Source of the DNA: Lactarius indigo
Taxonomy: Eukaryota > Basidiomycota > Agaricomycetes > Russulales > Russulaceae
DNA: 64,000 bases
Assembly: GCA_025766275.1 (NCBI GenBank)
Contig: JAFKAC010000006.1
Coordinates: 2,232,001 to 2,296,000, forward strand
Direction of reading: 5' to 3'
Under the pieces are notes generated by a model that was given only the letters and a program-made list of their open reading frames with translations, did not search any database and had not been told where the DNA came from. Within the stretch, counting starts at the first letter, position 1. Each line of letters opens with the position of its first letter. The position numbers and the translations under genes are program-made. This document shows positions 15,283 to 26,861 of the stretch, one piece after another.

Positions 15283-17664
15283 TTAACGACCACGGAGAGA
15301 CGCCTCCTCCCCGTCGTCTACGACGATCACAGGCACAGAAATGACGGCCGCAGCTGGCGCTTCCACCTCCACCTCCACCCCTCCGCCTTCGGTCGTCTTT
15401 CCATCCGATCCCGGCGGTATCTGCACGAGGAAGAGGAAGAAGAGGGAGACCAACACGACTGCCATGAACACGTAGAACATTGCCTCGGGGAACGTGGCGA
15501 CCGTCTTCATATACACGATACCGAACAGCGACGGGCCAATGATCTGGTTCCTGCACACACAACACACACACCCCTCAGTACGAATTATACGCGCGCGTCT
15601 CTTCGAGGACGCACCCAAGGGCCTGAATCACGCTCATCGCGCCGAACAGTCGTCCAGCCTCTGAGGCGCTCCCACCGCGCCGCGCATAAAGCTCCAACGA
15701 GAGACTCTGCACCACTGGCGCATAGCCGACAGCGAGCGTGGCGAGCATGCTCGCAGCGACAAACATACCCGCGTTCTTGGATGCCGCGATAAGCGCGAAG
15801 GCTACCGCATGTAGCGCCAGCGAGGCCTTTGCGATCCCGAGGTCAAGCGCCGGCGTGTGCATGTGCATGTGCGTCGGGCCACCGGAAGGTGCCTGTACTG
15901 AGGGTGAGGGCGATTCAGGGCGCGCATTGAGGGGCTCTCCAGGTTGTATTGGGAGCTGCACGGGAGGTCTTCTGGAAGTGAAGAAGCGTAGAATAGCTAG
16001 TCGGTGAAGTAAGTACTGGAGTGTGCTGTGTCGTGTTACGAGCAACTGAACTAACCAGGCAGTCCGAGTGTCAGGTAAAGCGCTCGACAAACCGCCGCGA
16101 GGCTTATGTAGTATCCGATCTGCGAACGACTTGGCTTAGGATCCACAGATTACTTGTGAATGGAGACGTACCATCTCCCCCGTCCAGTTATACTTTCCGG
16201 CGGCATATTGAAACCAGTACTGTACCCCACCAAAGACCAATGAATCAGGTGCAAATGAAAGCGCCAACCATGTCAACGACCAGTCCTTCTTGAGGAATTT
16301 CTGTGGCGTGACGCCGTCCTTCCGCGCGACAGGCGCAAACACAGCGAGAGGCGCAAAGAAGCCGAATACCCAACTAGGGAAGCGGCCCTGGTTCGACGCG
16401 CGGTGGGCGCGACGCGCAGCGTCCATCTGCGCAGGAAGGAGTGACTCGGGGATGATGAACCAGAGGAAGCAGGCGGTGATGACGTGTGAGCCAAGTGCGA
16501 TGTAGAAGACGACGTAGGGATTGCCAGATAGACGCTCGGTGAGTCCCCCCAAACTTGGCCCCAGCGCCACACCCGTGAAGAGCACCCCGAGAAGTCGTGA
16601 AAAAATACGCGACCTACAGAATCAACTCAGACTGACAAGGAGGAATAGGTGGCATGCAAACCTCGTGGCAGGGTCGCTGCAGTCTGCAACATACGCATGG
16701 GATGCCGCCATCGAAGCGGAGGACCCTACGGAGAGAAATTCAACACTACCTCTCGAAGAGAGAGAAGTCGGCGCAGATGCAGACCACCGATAAGTCCTTC
16801 CAACGCGGAAATGTACACGAGGGACCAGTAACCCCCGGGGACTTTTTCCGGCGCTACGGCGAGCGCTACGAGGGCAGCGTCTGCCAAAAGGAAAGCGGTG
16901 ATATTGAAAGCGAGAAATCGCACACGGCCATATCGGTCCGAAAACTGTCCCGGTTACCGGTTAGCCAATGAGACAAAGTAAAGAGCGTGGGAGGGGGTCG
17001 CACCGATCCCCAAAAGGCAGCCGTCAAGCAACTCAGGATACCCTGCACCGTCGCAATGACTAATACGGGTCCAATGAGACGCCAGGGGAAGAGCCCAGAT
17101 AGCACGCACTCGTGAGAAGCTTGGTGACATTCATCTGGACGACAGGGTCCGCAGCACAAGGTACTGGGCGTGTCGTGTCCACGAACCCAACTTTACGCCC
17201 TGCTGGGTCCCATTGGCGACTGTCGAGTTCTTTACACACAAGGTTGGTGAAAAGTTGCAGGCGCGGGGCGATGAGCGCGGAAACTGCAATCGCGCCGAAA
17301 GGACACAAGACAACGAACCTGTCCGCAATCGTGGTCAAGTCTCGATACTAAGGTGACAATAACAATAACCTTACCACGTAGCGGAGGAGCGCCGCCACCA
17401 AGGACGTGCTGCGTGCTCGCTGCGCTGTGCCTCCAGAGCTACCTTGTCGATGTCCACTCCACCACCGCCGTACATACTCAAATTAGGCAAATCCTCGATA
17501 GATGCGTGACTGTGAGAATACACAAATTCATGCAGCAGTTCTGCGGCCTCATCACCAAGCTGTCCTTCAGGCGGGATGGTATTGGTGGATGGATATGGAT
17601 GCTGGGAGGGATCAGCACGCAGGCTAAGGAGGGAGCGGGAAGGCGACGGTGAGAGGCTAGTCAT
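15283..17664 (-). CDS. Major facilitator superfamily transporter
   Basis: Nine exons on the minus strand: 17664..17375, 17318..17110, 17059..17004, 16944..16785, 16725..16662, 16613..16172, 16119..16056, 15996..15615 and 15550..15283, giving 644 residues. A hydrophilic Ser/Pro-rich N-tail (about 95 residues) is followed by helix 1 (WFVVLCPFGAIAVSALIAPR). MFS motif A is WGS-FSDRYGRVRFLAF, assembled across an intron. Then come GGSSASMAASHAYVADCSD, GVLFTGVALGPSLGG, a cytosolic loop with VTPQKFLKKDW, a second half starting at YWFQYAAGKYNW, an inserted His/Pro-rich loop (THMHMHTP) and final helices FPEAMFYVFMAVVLVSLFFLF. Twelve helices are expected at the plasma or vacuolar membrane. The pattern is close to the drug:H+/PCFT-like branch. 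Substrate is unknown. Confidence 0.85.
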
Positions 17665-18675
17665 GGCAAGTGGGAGGTTGGAAACGTGGGAGAGTTATTC
17701 ATGTCGATGTGTGCACCGCGGTGCAGGAGGATGACCGATCAAGAGATAACGCCCAGGGTGAAAGGAGGTTTGTTGCTTACGAATTTCGCGCCCAGGATAG
17801 CAAGTAAGCAGGAGCTCAAGATAGCGCATTCAAAGCAGAGTCCTGTGACAACCTGACGCATAGGTCTAAGCGCACAAGTTGCGCATCTAAAGAAGGCAAA
17901 TTGGCCCCAGTGGCTGCGGGAAAAATTAGCGCGTTTCCCCGAAAAAAGGAGCAGCTGACGTACTGTGGTATTACAGTACAAAATTTGATTACAACAGCTT
18001 ACACTCCTATTTGATATAAATAAAGCTTTATAAACCCAGCTCTTGAATCTTGGAAGTCCGCTTATGTATGTTTGTTTCGGATTTGTTTCGGATTTTGCTG
18101 TAATGTACTCGCTTCGGTACAGTAATATCAACACCATTCCTTTGGATAGATGTATGGGCACGTTCAAGTCGAGCGGCGCGAAAAAAATACACGCTTCTTT
18201 GAGATCCTCGTCATTGTCACTGTCAACCATTGTCAGAACGATCCCATCTCGGAGAAGAGTCAAGTTCGTATTTCATGGCTTAATTTGAGGCAATTTTGGC
18301 ATTCAGTTGATAAGTTAGTGTAGCAATAAGTAATCGTGACCGCGACGAGTTGTTCGGTAATATTGAGAAATAATGGAAGTGGAAAAAAGGAAGTACGAGG
18401 TACCTAAGACTACAAGCAACAGGTGTGAGAATAATGAACAAGCTATACGATCGAGTAAGTCAGACATACATGCAGAGGAGAGTGGAAGCTGGGTAATATA
18501 CAACTTCGTGAAGTTTTGAGTAATGGAACGGACAAAAGCGTTAAACAGACAAACAACAGTGGTGGTATCTAGATGCGCATGCGCATATAAAAAGTGGGCG
18601 AAAAAATAATTAAGTCAGTCCGTATCTGGATCTTGCGGTCAGGTTGCATCTTGAGTTGGAAAAACCTTGCAGCTA
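17665..18675. other. Intergenic: MFS promoter side and Mei2-like 3' side
   Basis: AT-richer than the flanking genes. A minus-strand frame at 17739-18263 (174 codons) is open but has no family motif and sits exactly upstream of the MFS start, so I regard it as non-coding. A TACAGTAC-type palindrome (TTACAGTAC) lies near 17970. Confidence 0.5.
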
Positions 18676-21237
18676 TCAACGCAGATTGCGCTCTCCTCGG
18701 TCGTGTTCCTCTACTCTACTACCAGAATGAAGTCGTGCAGCGCCGGGAACATATAGTGCGCCACGGTTATGCGCACTACGTTCCTTACGACGTTGATGTG
18801 TCGGCGCTGGGAATGGCTCAGATTGTCCCACCTGTGGCCCGCTCGAGTAAAAGATTTTAGGTCGCCAGGATTCGCGTTCGTCCATAATTGCCGAATTTTT
18901 GAACTTTTCTATGAGGGCTTCCTTGCCTCTAGATGGGGGAATTTAGCGTACGTAAAGGGAGAGCTTAAGGAAAAGAACGAACTGATAGTTGGCATACGAC
19001 ATTTGCAGAACCTTTTCACTAGCGTACATATTCCTGCTAGGGATCGGCAATGTATTCGTCCAGAGAGAGGTGAGAAACGTACCACTTAACACCGAGCCGC
19101 GCCTTGGCGAAGTGAAGGAGATCGTCCACCGTGATGAAATTCACAAATGCATACCCAACATTACACCCTGAGACAACGTAAGTACACGCCATTTGCCAGT
19201 ATAAGATGTGCATACCATTCTTGAAGTCCATTCTCAAATAAAAAAAGTCGATGCGCCTTGGGCAGACGCGCTCGATGAAGGTCATCAAGTCCTTGTCGGT
19301 CATTTTATTTGGAATATTCTTGATCATCACCGTCGTGCGCATATCCTGCCCATTTTCGATACGGGCGGTGTTCAGGTTGTTGTCCATCTGTTGTTCAACG
19401 GGTTCATGTACGGGCGGCATGCGGAACTTCGGGTGACCCTGTGGGGTACGGGGTGGTACACGTGACGAAGGCGGATGTGAGTGGGAGGGAGTAGTGCGTC
19501 GAGTTGTGTGTCCATATGCTGGTCTAGGTAGAATGTACTCTGGCGCATATGTAGTGGGACCTGTAGAAATGAACGATTGGGTGTATGGGTGTACGACGTC
19601 GTATGTCGCGATGTGTCTGTGTCCAAAAGCCGCTTCTGGCGTTCCGCGGGCCTTGACACAAGAGTCTATGGTGTGACTGTCGAGCGTGGGGTAGCTTTCC
19701 TGTGCAACAACGGCGCACTGACTTGCATCGAAGCTTTGGCTACGCCGGCGCTCGCCTGGACGATCGACGAACTCCGGCTCCCAGTCAGGCGGCGCAGTAA
19801 TCCGGCGGCGGAGGTCCTCCGCGAGCCGCGTGCTGGCCAAAGAAAACGCCTTGACGCCATCACCCGCTTCTGCACTGGCACTTCGTGGTCTTGTAAAACG
19901 TGATGAGGGAGGGTCCTCCGTTACTGGGGAATCAGTACTCGGAAAAGGAATGACGTTTTTCAGATTGAGACCAAGTGCTTGAGTCGGTGTGGGGGGTGCA
20001 GGGACGGGGTGATGTGATGGTGGCAACAGTTTGGTGGTGTAAAGGGTGAATTGGGTGCCCAAGACATGCGGCCTGTCGTGTAGGTCCTGAAATGCTGCTT
20101 GCGTCTCGCGGACGTCGTAGTATTCCACATAAAACCACTCCATAAACAGTGGCGTCAGCACTGCGTCCCGCAGAGACGAGGAGAGTATATGCGAACTTAC
20201 CTGTCCGTCCCCTGTGCGTGGGTGCCACTCACGGAAAGCCAAGAGTGTGCCAAATCGATCAAGGATAGAGCGAACTGTCGATGGCTGTGTGGAGTGATCC
20301 TTGATCTGAATCAAGAAGGCGGCCTCTTCTTCAATCTCTGTCACGGGAGAGGGATTGCCCGTGAGCTGTGAAGGTGTGTGAGGGGCGACACATGAATAAG
20401 ATCACATCTACACCTACATCTCTTGCCTCGGCAACGGAAATGAAACCCGAGTGCAGTTGGATGGCGCGCAGAACTCCACCAAGGACTATGTGTGCCTTTC
20501 CTGAGCGGACTGCGCGACAAGCGTTTTCTGCGTGGCGTAAATCATGGAATGCAAGAATGACAATCCCTAGACTCTGAAGATGCCCAGTCCATATACCCTT
20601 GGAGGCACCATATGGCGCAAAGGCAGCCTTAATTCCCTCATTTGTGACCGCTTTGGGGACATTGCTAATCTGGAGGTAAAACGTCAAGTTTAGGACGAGG
20701 TATGTGTGGACAACCTAACTGACCAGGAGGATGCGACTAGGCAAACTATCGAGCCGCAGATAACGAGAAAGCGGAGACTTGGAGTCCGATTGCTGGCTCT
20801 GTGTTGAAGGGACATAGGGACAGTCCCCTGGCGTGACGTCGCCAATCAACTCATCAGATTCGGAGCTAAGCGGGCCCTTCCGGGGGTGGAATTTCGATTT
20901 TTGTCGCCAGATGGCAGCACTCGTAGGATCTAGATCGGTCGGAGTAGCGGGGAGACCACCCTGACTAGCACCGTCATTGAGGGAGGAAGGAGTAAGGGGA
21001 GGGGTGAGCGGGAGTGGGGGTCTCCGGGGAGATGTGCACGGGCTGAGCGGGGGGGACTTTTGAGGGATTCTGGAGGGTGCGAGATCTAGAGGGCCGAGAT
21101 GAGCACGATTGGCTGTTGGAGTTGCGATGGAAGTCAATGGCGGGTCGGATACTTGGTGAATGTGACTTTGTGTGTGGACACTAAATGTAATCTGGTAAAG
21201 ACGAGAATCTTGAATGCAGGACACGTATACTCACCAT
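18676..21237 (-). CDS. Mei2-type RNA-binding protein with C-terminal Mei2 RRM
   Basis: Eight exons on the minus strand: 21237..21235, 21191..20724, 20669..20418, 20365..20201, 20137..19216, 19167..19083, 19033..18983 and 18928..18676, giving 732 residues. RRM1 is near ISNVPKAVTNEGIKAAF with GIVILAFHDLRHAENA. RRM2 runs from AFLIQIKDHS to WFYVEYYDVRETQAAF. The C-terminal Mei2 RRM runs from TTVMIKNIPNKMTDKDLM through DFFYLRMDFKNGCNVGYAFV, GVKWNMYASEKVLQMSY, IEKFKNSAIMDE and SWRPKIFYSS. These last blocks are diagnostic of Mei2 and sit on four exons that read through only when spliced. In fission yeast Mei2 drives meiosis by titrating mRNA-elimination factors; here the role is inferred as meiosis/development. 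The lin between RRM2 and RRM3 is Ser/Pro-rich. The first exon is predicted to be the ATG alone (CTTATG|GTGAGT), so the true start could lie further upstream. Confidence 0.9.
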
Positions 21238-24200
21238 AAGTTAGGTAGAGAAGGAGAGGGATGCAACCGCTGGGCAGTGCGACCAGATACCTGATGCGTG
21301 ATAGAGCAATGGAGTGCACGTCATTAAGTCAGCATGGAGAAGAGGTAATGTGAACTGACATTTCCAAAGCCGCGCATGTGGAGAGGGAAAGCAAATGGAT
21401 TGACCCGTCGAGGGGCAAAATGGGGGCGAGAGGAAAGAAAGAATGTGAGGGACGAGGCGGAGGAGGAAGGTTATATAACTGGATCCCAAAGGGAGGCGAC
21501 AGGCCAAGAACGGAAAAGGAAGCGCTGCTGGACGGGGGCGCCTTGCGGAAATCTCTTGCGCTGATCTTGTATGGAAGATTCGTATCGTCATCCCCCTTCA
21601 TTAGCTCTAGTCCTGGCCAATCACCCGGTCGTCTTGACGCACGTCCCTTCATACCCTACCCCCCTGTTCACTAATTTCCGTCAGGACTTTCTGCACAGCG
21701 ACATTAACCCACCTCATATTCCCTAATTCATCTATTCGCTCCTTTGCCCCCACATAACCTCATTGCCGTCAACTCGGTTGTGCTGCCAGCCAGTAAAACT
21801 GGTTGGCACCGAATCACAGTATCTGTTCTCGTGAGTCATACACTTCATCTCAGATACGTACACTTACCGAACTTACTGAAACGCTATAGTATCAAATGCG
21901 AACCCTCTTTCCGCCGTATGAGACTGTCTCACGGGCTCTCTTCCGCATCTGGTTACATATGGAAGCTGCCGGCAAGTATCCATTTCTGGCGCGTCTTCGC
22001 ACAGCACTAGGACGTCCCAAGCTCAGCGAGTGCGGCTGTTCTCGTTACCAGCTCTCCGACGCGCATAGGTCGCTGTGTTTGGCCATTTGTTTCATTGTGA
22101 TATCCTGGTGGCCGTGGTGACGACGAAGGGGCGCAATGCAGCTGATGGTACGGGAAAACAGCCACAACAAGGAAAAAAACGGCTGCGTGACCACCGCCGT
22201 GCGGCTGTGACCGCTTCCGGAATGCCGACTTCCTCCCCATATCCAGCGAATACTACACCGCCCCGTCACGGAGTTAGATCCAAGGTCAAAGTCAAATAAG
22301 TTGCACAGTTTGCGCCCGGCGCCCCGCCCTCCGAGCCCCAGTCGCATCGCCCTCCATTTTGTGCATGGTCTAACTTATTGTACAATATCTGTATCGCTCG
22401 CTGTACGGTCCCGAAGCCGGTCCAGGTCATCTATCTCCGACCGTGAATTCCCGACGACAGCTGCCGTCACGCGCACCCCACTCTTTCCTTTCTGGATCGT
22501 GCCCCTTCACACCCTTCCCTCAATCGTATATCCACTTGCCGAATGTGCTTTCGACTACCTTCGCTGTTGACACATTTCATTCCTCCGCCGTTCCGGGGCA
22601 CATACGCTTCCTTCCATATCGCGCAAGTCATATGCCCCCATTTCCAGAGGAGAGAAAATAACCCAGATTCTCTTTTGTCAGATCTCCACCTTTCGTCGAT
22701 TGAAAGTGCACCTTCAGATTGTCTGCGATACGCGCGTGGCGCGGGCCAAAAGTCGATTAATGAAATCGAGGATCTCCATCTGCACGGCCTTACTAGTTGG
22801 AAAACTCCTGCCATCGCCACAAAATGGAGATAGGTCCCCGTGCCGGCCCGCATCGAGGCCTGTATCGCCTACTTCTGTCCTCCGGAGCCTGCTCTTGCGC
22901 CATGCTGTGCTCGGGATCGGAGGTGCGCCGCACCGGGATCGATTCGGCAGACCCCGGTCTCACGCAAAGTCTAAGTCTGCGCTTATCTTGGATCTTTTAT
23001 ATCGGCTATGTGTGTACTGCCGGAAAAGTAGATCCCACAGCAAGTTGCTAGACAATAATGCGAGTGAAGCTGTGCATTAAAATCTCTCCAAAGTTCAACG
23101 TTCAGCCCCCGTCATCACCATGGAATTGGTGCTTTACGGCGGGAATTTATCCTAGCTGTGTCAAGTCGAATCACACTCCCCCGTGAACGGTGGCAGTCCC
23201 CACACGGCCATATCTGGATGATGGAGCAAGCTCCACAAGTGCTAAGGATGACGCCGGATCCTAGCTATTGGCACACAATTGGATGAGCGAATGCTCGAAC
23301 ATATTTATCATAATGATGGGGGCCTTCTCTTTTGTTTCGCATAGGGGTGCGCGATCGGAGACTATCACGTATTGCGGTACAGGCTCCGTTGCACTGAGAA
23401 TTGTAGTCGAAAAAATCGAATTGTTGTCCAACGGGGGGGATGAAATGCGAGATCAAGGTAACGTACTACCGTGTGGTGGCACTCCGCCCAATGATGGAAG
23501 CTTTCTGGTCAATCTGATGACGCAGGTCACAGTACCAACTTGATGATCAGTTGCAAACTGCCCTGTTCTAATTGGTGTGAGACGTAGCTTAGACAGGTGG
23601 TTCGTTGACAACCGGATATATGCGCGTCAAATGTACATAAGGGTGCAGACACACGAGGACAACTTCTCTCAATCTCAATCATGTGTTTTCCGGGGAGTTT
23701 GATGGTCTGAGGGGCAGCGCGCCAAACGTCCGCGTCTATGCCCTTCTCAAGGGCGCCTGCTGAGGACATGAAGACATGTGTTCTCACTACAGCATCAAGA
23801 ACCCGAGCACGTCGGTGGATTAGCAGAGACTACTAGAGTCACGTCAGCACTCGGATATGAGAAGGCCAGAAGCAGCACGACGCTGCTCTAGAACGTGTTA
23901 CAGTACCCAAGTCAACGAATTCGAAGAGCGACAGCTTGAGAGCCACGCCGACGCTTGCGACAAAGGGACGCAAGTCACTTGTGTTTGGCAAATCACAATA
24001 CGAAGAATACGATCAACAGTCTATTTACGTGTAGATAGTTCAAAAATGCAGAAAGGCGACGATCGCGCTGATAGTAAAACCTCAGGCCTCAGGCATCAGT
24101 AGGAAGGGAGCAGGGGTAGCCGTGGGAATAGTACCCGATGCAGATTCTGAGTTCGACATTGAGCGCTGTTACAGTACTGTATCACGAGCATGAATAGTCA

Positions 24201-24926
24201 TACTCAACCTGGCGTATGGACGTTCAATATTCAATTGCCGTTGGTCACCGCTTGCTCTGCCGAGCCAACTGTATTTTTTTAAAGTATCCGATGACGCGCG
24301 TTTGCAGGACCCACTCCCAAGTCGCGTCAGGTGAGGGGAATGACTGTGACCATTGGTTTGAAGACTCGGATGTGTCGAGCGCTATGTTTTGATAAGGAAG
24401 ACTTCACAAAGGACTTGAGGACCTCGCGTGAAGTTACCCCGCTCGACTTTCGACTCTCTTGGGCTTCTCTGAACCATGATTTTGGTTCCTGGTAGACCGA
24501 TGGGGAGCGCGAGCAGCTTACTAGATGCGCCACAGTAAAGCAAAACCCCAACATTACATGTGCCGAGTACGTTTCTTCCTCGTAGGGTTTTCGCTACAAT
24601 GATTTTAATGATCCCATACTAATCGGAGAGGTTATAGCCTTTTGACGTCTCCAGTCATCCCCGCCCCATGCGGAGTTTCGCTCCCATAGACCTCTTGTCC
24701 CTTACAGGTTGCAGGGGTACTCCTTCAGGCTATCTCGGTAAATGCACTCACGCCAGCGGGATGATGTTTGCACCTATTGAGCCGATCCTGTACGCTAGGT
24801 AACCTGTCTCTTTCTTTCATGTGGAACTTGTTTTCATTTCTGATATCACGCAAGTCAACAGATTTAGCAACCAACGTGCTTGTGTAATGGGTTCAAAAGC
24901 CCTCGCCATTTCTTCTTCGCATTACA
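21238..24926. other. Gene-poor 3.7-kb region
   Basis: Contains the Mei2-like promoter side and the upstream side of the hydrolase gene. I found no motif-bearing gene. The best candidate is a short plus-strand frame at 21896-22120 (described separately). Other frames are short, unsupported and interrupted. TACAGTAC-like palindromes occur near 23901 and 24169. It may hold decayed repeats, but no terminal repeats or transposase could be recognised. Confidence 0.5.
21896..22120 (+). CDS. Possible small protein (74 residues), weak
   Basis: ATG at 21896 opens a frame MRTLFPPYETVSRALFRIWLHM with a reasonably protein-like composition and a hydrophobic C-terminus (LAICFIVISWWPW). An upstream stop-free segment ends at a GTGAGT (21832-21837) and an acceptor-like CTATAG lies just before 21890, so the frame could be the last exon of a two-exon gene, but no ATG is seen in the upstream part. 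I do not recognise the protein. It may be chance. Confidence 0.2.
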   Translation: MRTLFPPYETVSRALFRIWLHMEAAGKYPFLARLRTALGRPKLSECGCSRYQLSDAHRSLCLAICFIVISWWPW

Positions 24927-26190
24927 ATGACCATCCATCAGTTCCGCCAACATCCACTCAAGGGATTGTACCTTATCTTTGAGCTTGCCGCCACACTTTT
25001 TTTCCGTCTACCGTCATGGGTACTTGTGAACCTACCTCAGGCGTCACGCCCGCGACCGTCTTGGTCCCTGATAAAGTCGGTGTTGGTCAAGGTGATGTGC
25101 CACCTGGTCCTCGTTCAAGAGAGGTAAGTGAAAGCCGGCCGTTCCTGCCCTGCGGCAAATTGTAAGCCTCGCTTTGTTTAGGACCGACTCACTGGTGTTC
25201 TACGGTGATCACGCGACCGCAGACGAAGGCCCCGACATAATGAGTATTTGGGTCGAGCCCACACCACAACTGATAAACGCGGAAATACGAAATTTGGCCG
25301 ATGCCGCAAATGTGGAGCCTGTGACCATTCCTGGATACTGGATTGACAATGCCGACATGAACACGGGTATAGGAGCACCTCCCAGGCCCGGGGAGAAGGT
25401 AATCTATGCGTTACACGGGGGTGGGTTCGTCCGGTTCTCAGCGAGTCCCCGTGATCTTCCTGCGATCATTGCTCGTGCATTGCTCGAGCACTGCGCAGAC
25501 GTCAGCCGCGTCTTCGCGTTGGAATATCGGCTATCCAAACACGAACCTGACGAACCCGCAAACCCTTTTCCAGCAGCTCTTCTCGACACACTGGCCGGTT
25601 ACGTTTACCTGACGAACGTCGTCGGCTTCGCTCCGGAGGACATCGTGGTGGAGGGCGATTCGGCAGGAGGAAACCTCGCGCTCGCGCTGGTGCGCTACCT
25701 AGTCGAGAACGACGGCGTCGTGCCAGGACTCCCCAAGCCGCCCGGAGCGCTCTTGCTACTCTCACCGTGGGCCGACCCGAGCGACACAGCCGTGCCGCCC
25801 GGGTCGCGAGCAAACGAGAATATGGCTTCAGACTTCATTGGGATGCCGGAGGGCCCTTTCGCCAAGTACACGCGCCGCGCGTTCCTCGGACCGCTTGCGA
25901 ATGTACCCGATGGACGCTTCAATCGTTATGTGGCGCCGGGGTGCTCTGACGCCCGCATGCCACACGTTTCATTCGAAGGGTTCCCACGCACGATGATCGT
26001 GGCGGGCGAGGCGGAGATGTTGGTGGATCAAATCAACAGGCTGGTACGGCTCATGAAACGTGATATGGGCGAGAAAGTATGTTATCATGAGGGACGGGAT
26101 GCAATCCACGACTTTATCATGCTCCCCTTCTGTGAACCGGAACGAACATTAGCCCTGGAGGCTATATCGGAATGGTTGCAGGTCACGTAG
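24927..26190 (+). CDS. Alpha/beta hydrolase, HSL / acetyl-hydrolase type
   Basis: Two exons, 24927..25123 and 25182..26190 (58-nt intron, GTAAGT donor, TTTAG acceptor), give 401 residues. The N-terminus carries a hydrophobic segment (GLYLIFELAATLFFRLPSWVLV, about residues 13-34), suggesting membrane attachment. The fold signatures are the oxyanion motif HGGGF (about 144), the nucleophile elbow GDSAGG (Ser about 226) and the charge relay DAIHDF near the C-terminus with EMLVDQ before it. This is the hormone-sensitive-lipase/esterase family IV arrangement. It probably hydrolyses a short-chain ester or acetylated sterol or lipid; substrate is unknown. The 5' start is the first ATG of the exon; a further upstream exon is possible. 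It stands alone between two gene-poor regions. Confidence 0.88.
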
Positions 26191-26861
26191 AGTCCGCGGT
26201 AAATGATTAGAGCCTGTTCAGTGCATATTAATTGTCTTGTATGTCATCATATTTCCCCAGAAATGAGAAATTTCGAAGCAACCCTGTCAAACAAAGAAGA
26301 GAGTTTTTTTTGCTGCTTTTCACATTGCCAGCTGTCGTTTTTATCGCCGTCTGTGAGGTGACAGATGACGTTGCACTGGGGCAAGAATCGGTCTTTGTAC
26401 GACAGGCAGAATGCACTTAGTCAGAGGCTTGATGGAGAGACCCTCGATGCAGTATAAACACCCTTTGGGATGCACTTGGGGTACATATCCACGAGAATTT
26501 CTGTCCTTGAACTGGAATGAGCACACTCTGCAGGCGAGCTTACTGTAGTATGTCGAATGCAACGTTCGCACTGACAACTATAGTACTCATATAAATTACC
26601 TCAAGTTGAAAATACCAATTTTACAGCATGATGGACGTTATATACCGACGGCGATTATGGGAATGTGGGGAGGGCCCACCAACTTGATGGTGCACTGAGG
26701 CTGAGAGACACGCGGCACCGACAGTTATTCGGTTACGAAGACAGTTTCCTTTCTGGTATCATCGGAAATCGCCATTTTTTTGGGCAAACCACCACCAAGT
26801 CTCCTTTTATCCATGACTGCTTGAATCCCATATTCTCATCTGGACTCTCATTTTACCCACT
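26191..26861. other. Intergenic, hydrolase 3' side and upf2 promoter side
   Basis: No gene, RNA or repeat recognised. TATA-like elements (for example TATATACC near 26638) lie about 220 bp before the upf2 ATG. Confidence 0.5.

Noticed and set aside
17739..18263. 174-codon minus-strand open frame
   Set aside because: Protein has no recognisable domain, no splice partners, and occupies the region just upstream of the MFS start codon; AT-rich chance frame more likely.
23890..24180. TACAGTAC-type palindromes recurring in several intergenic regions
   Set aside because: Short, scattered, without flanking terminal repeats or target-site duplications, so not enough to call a MITE family.
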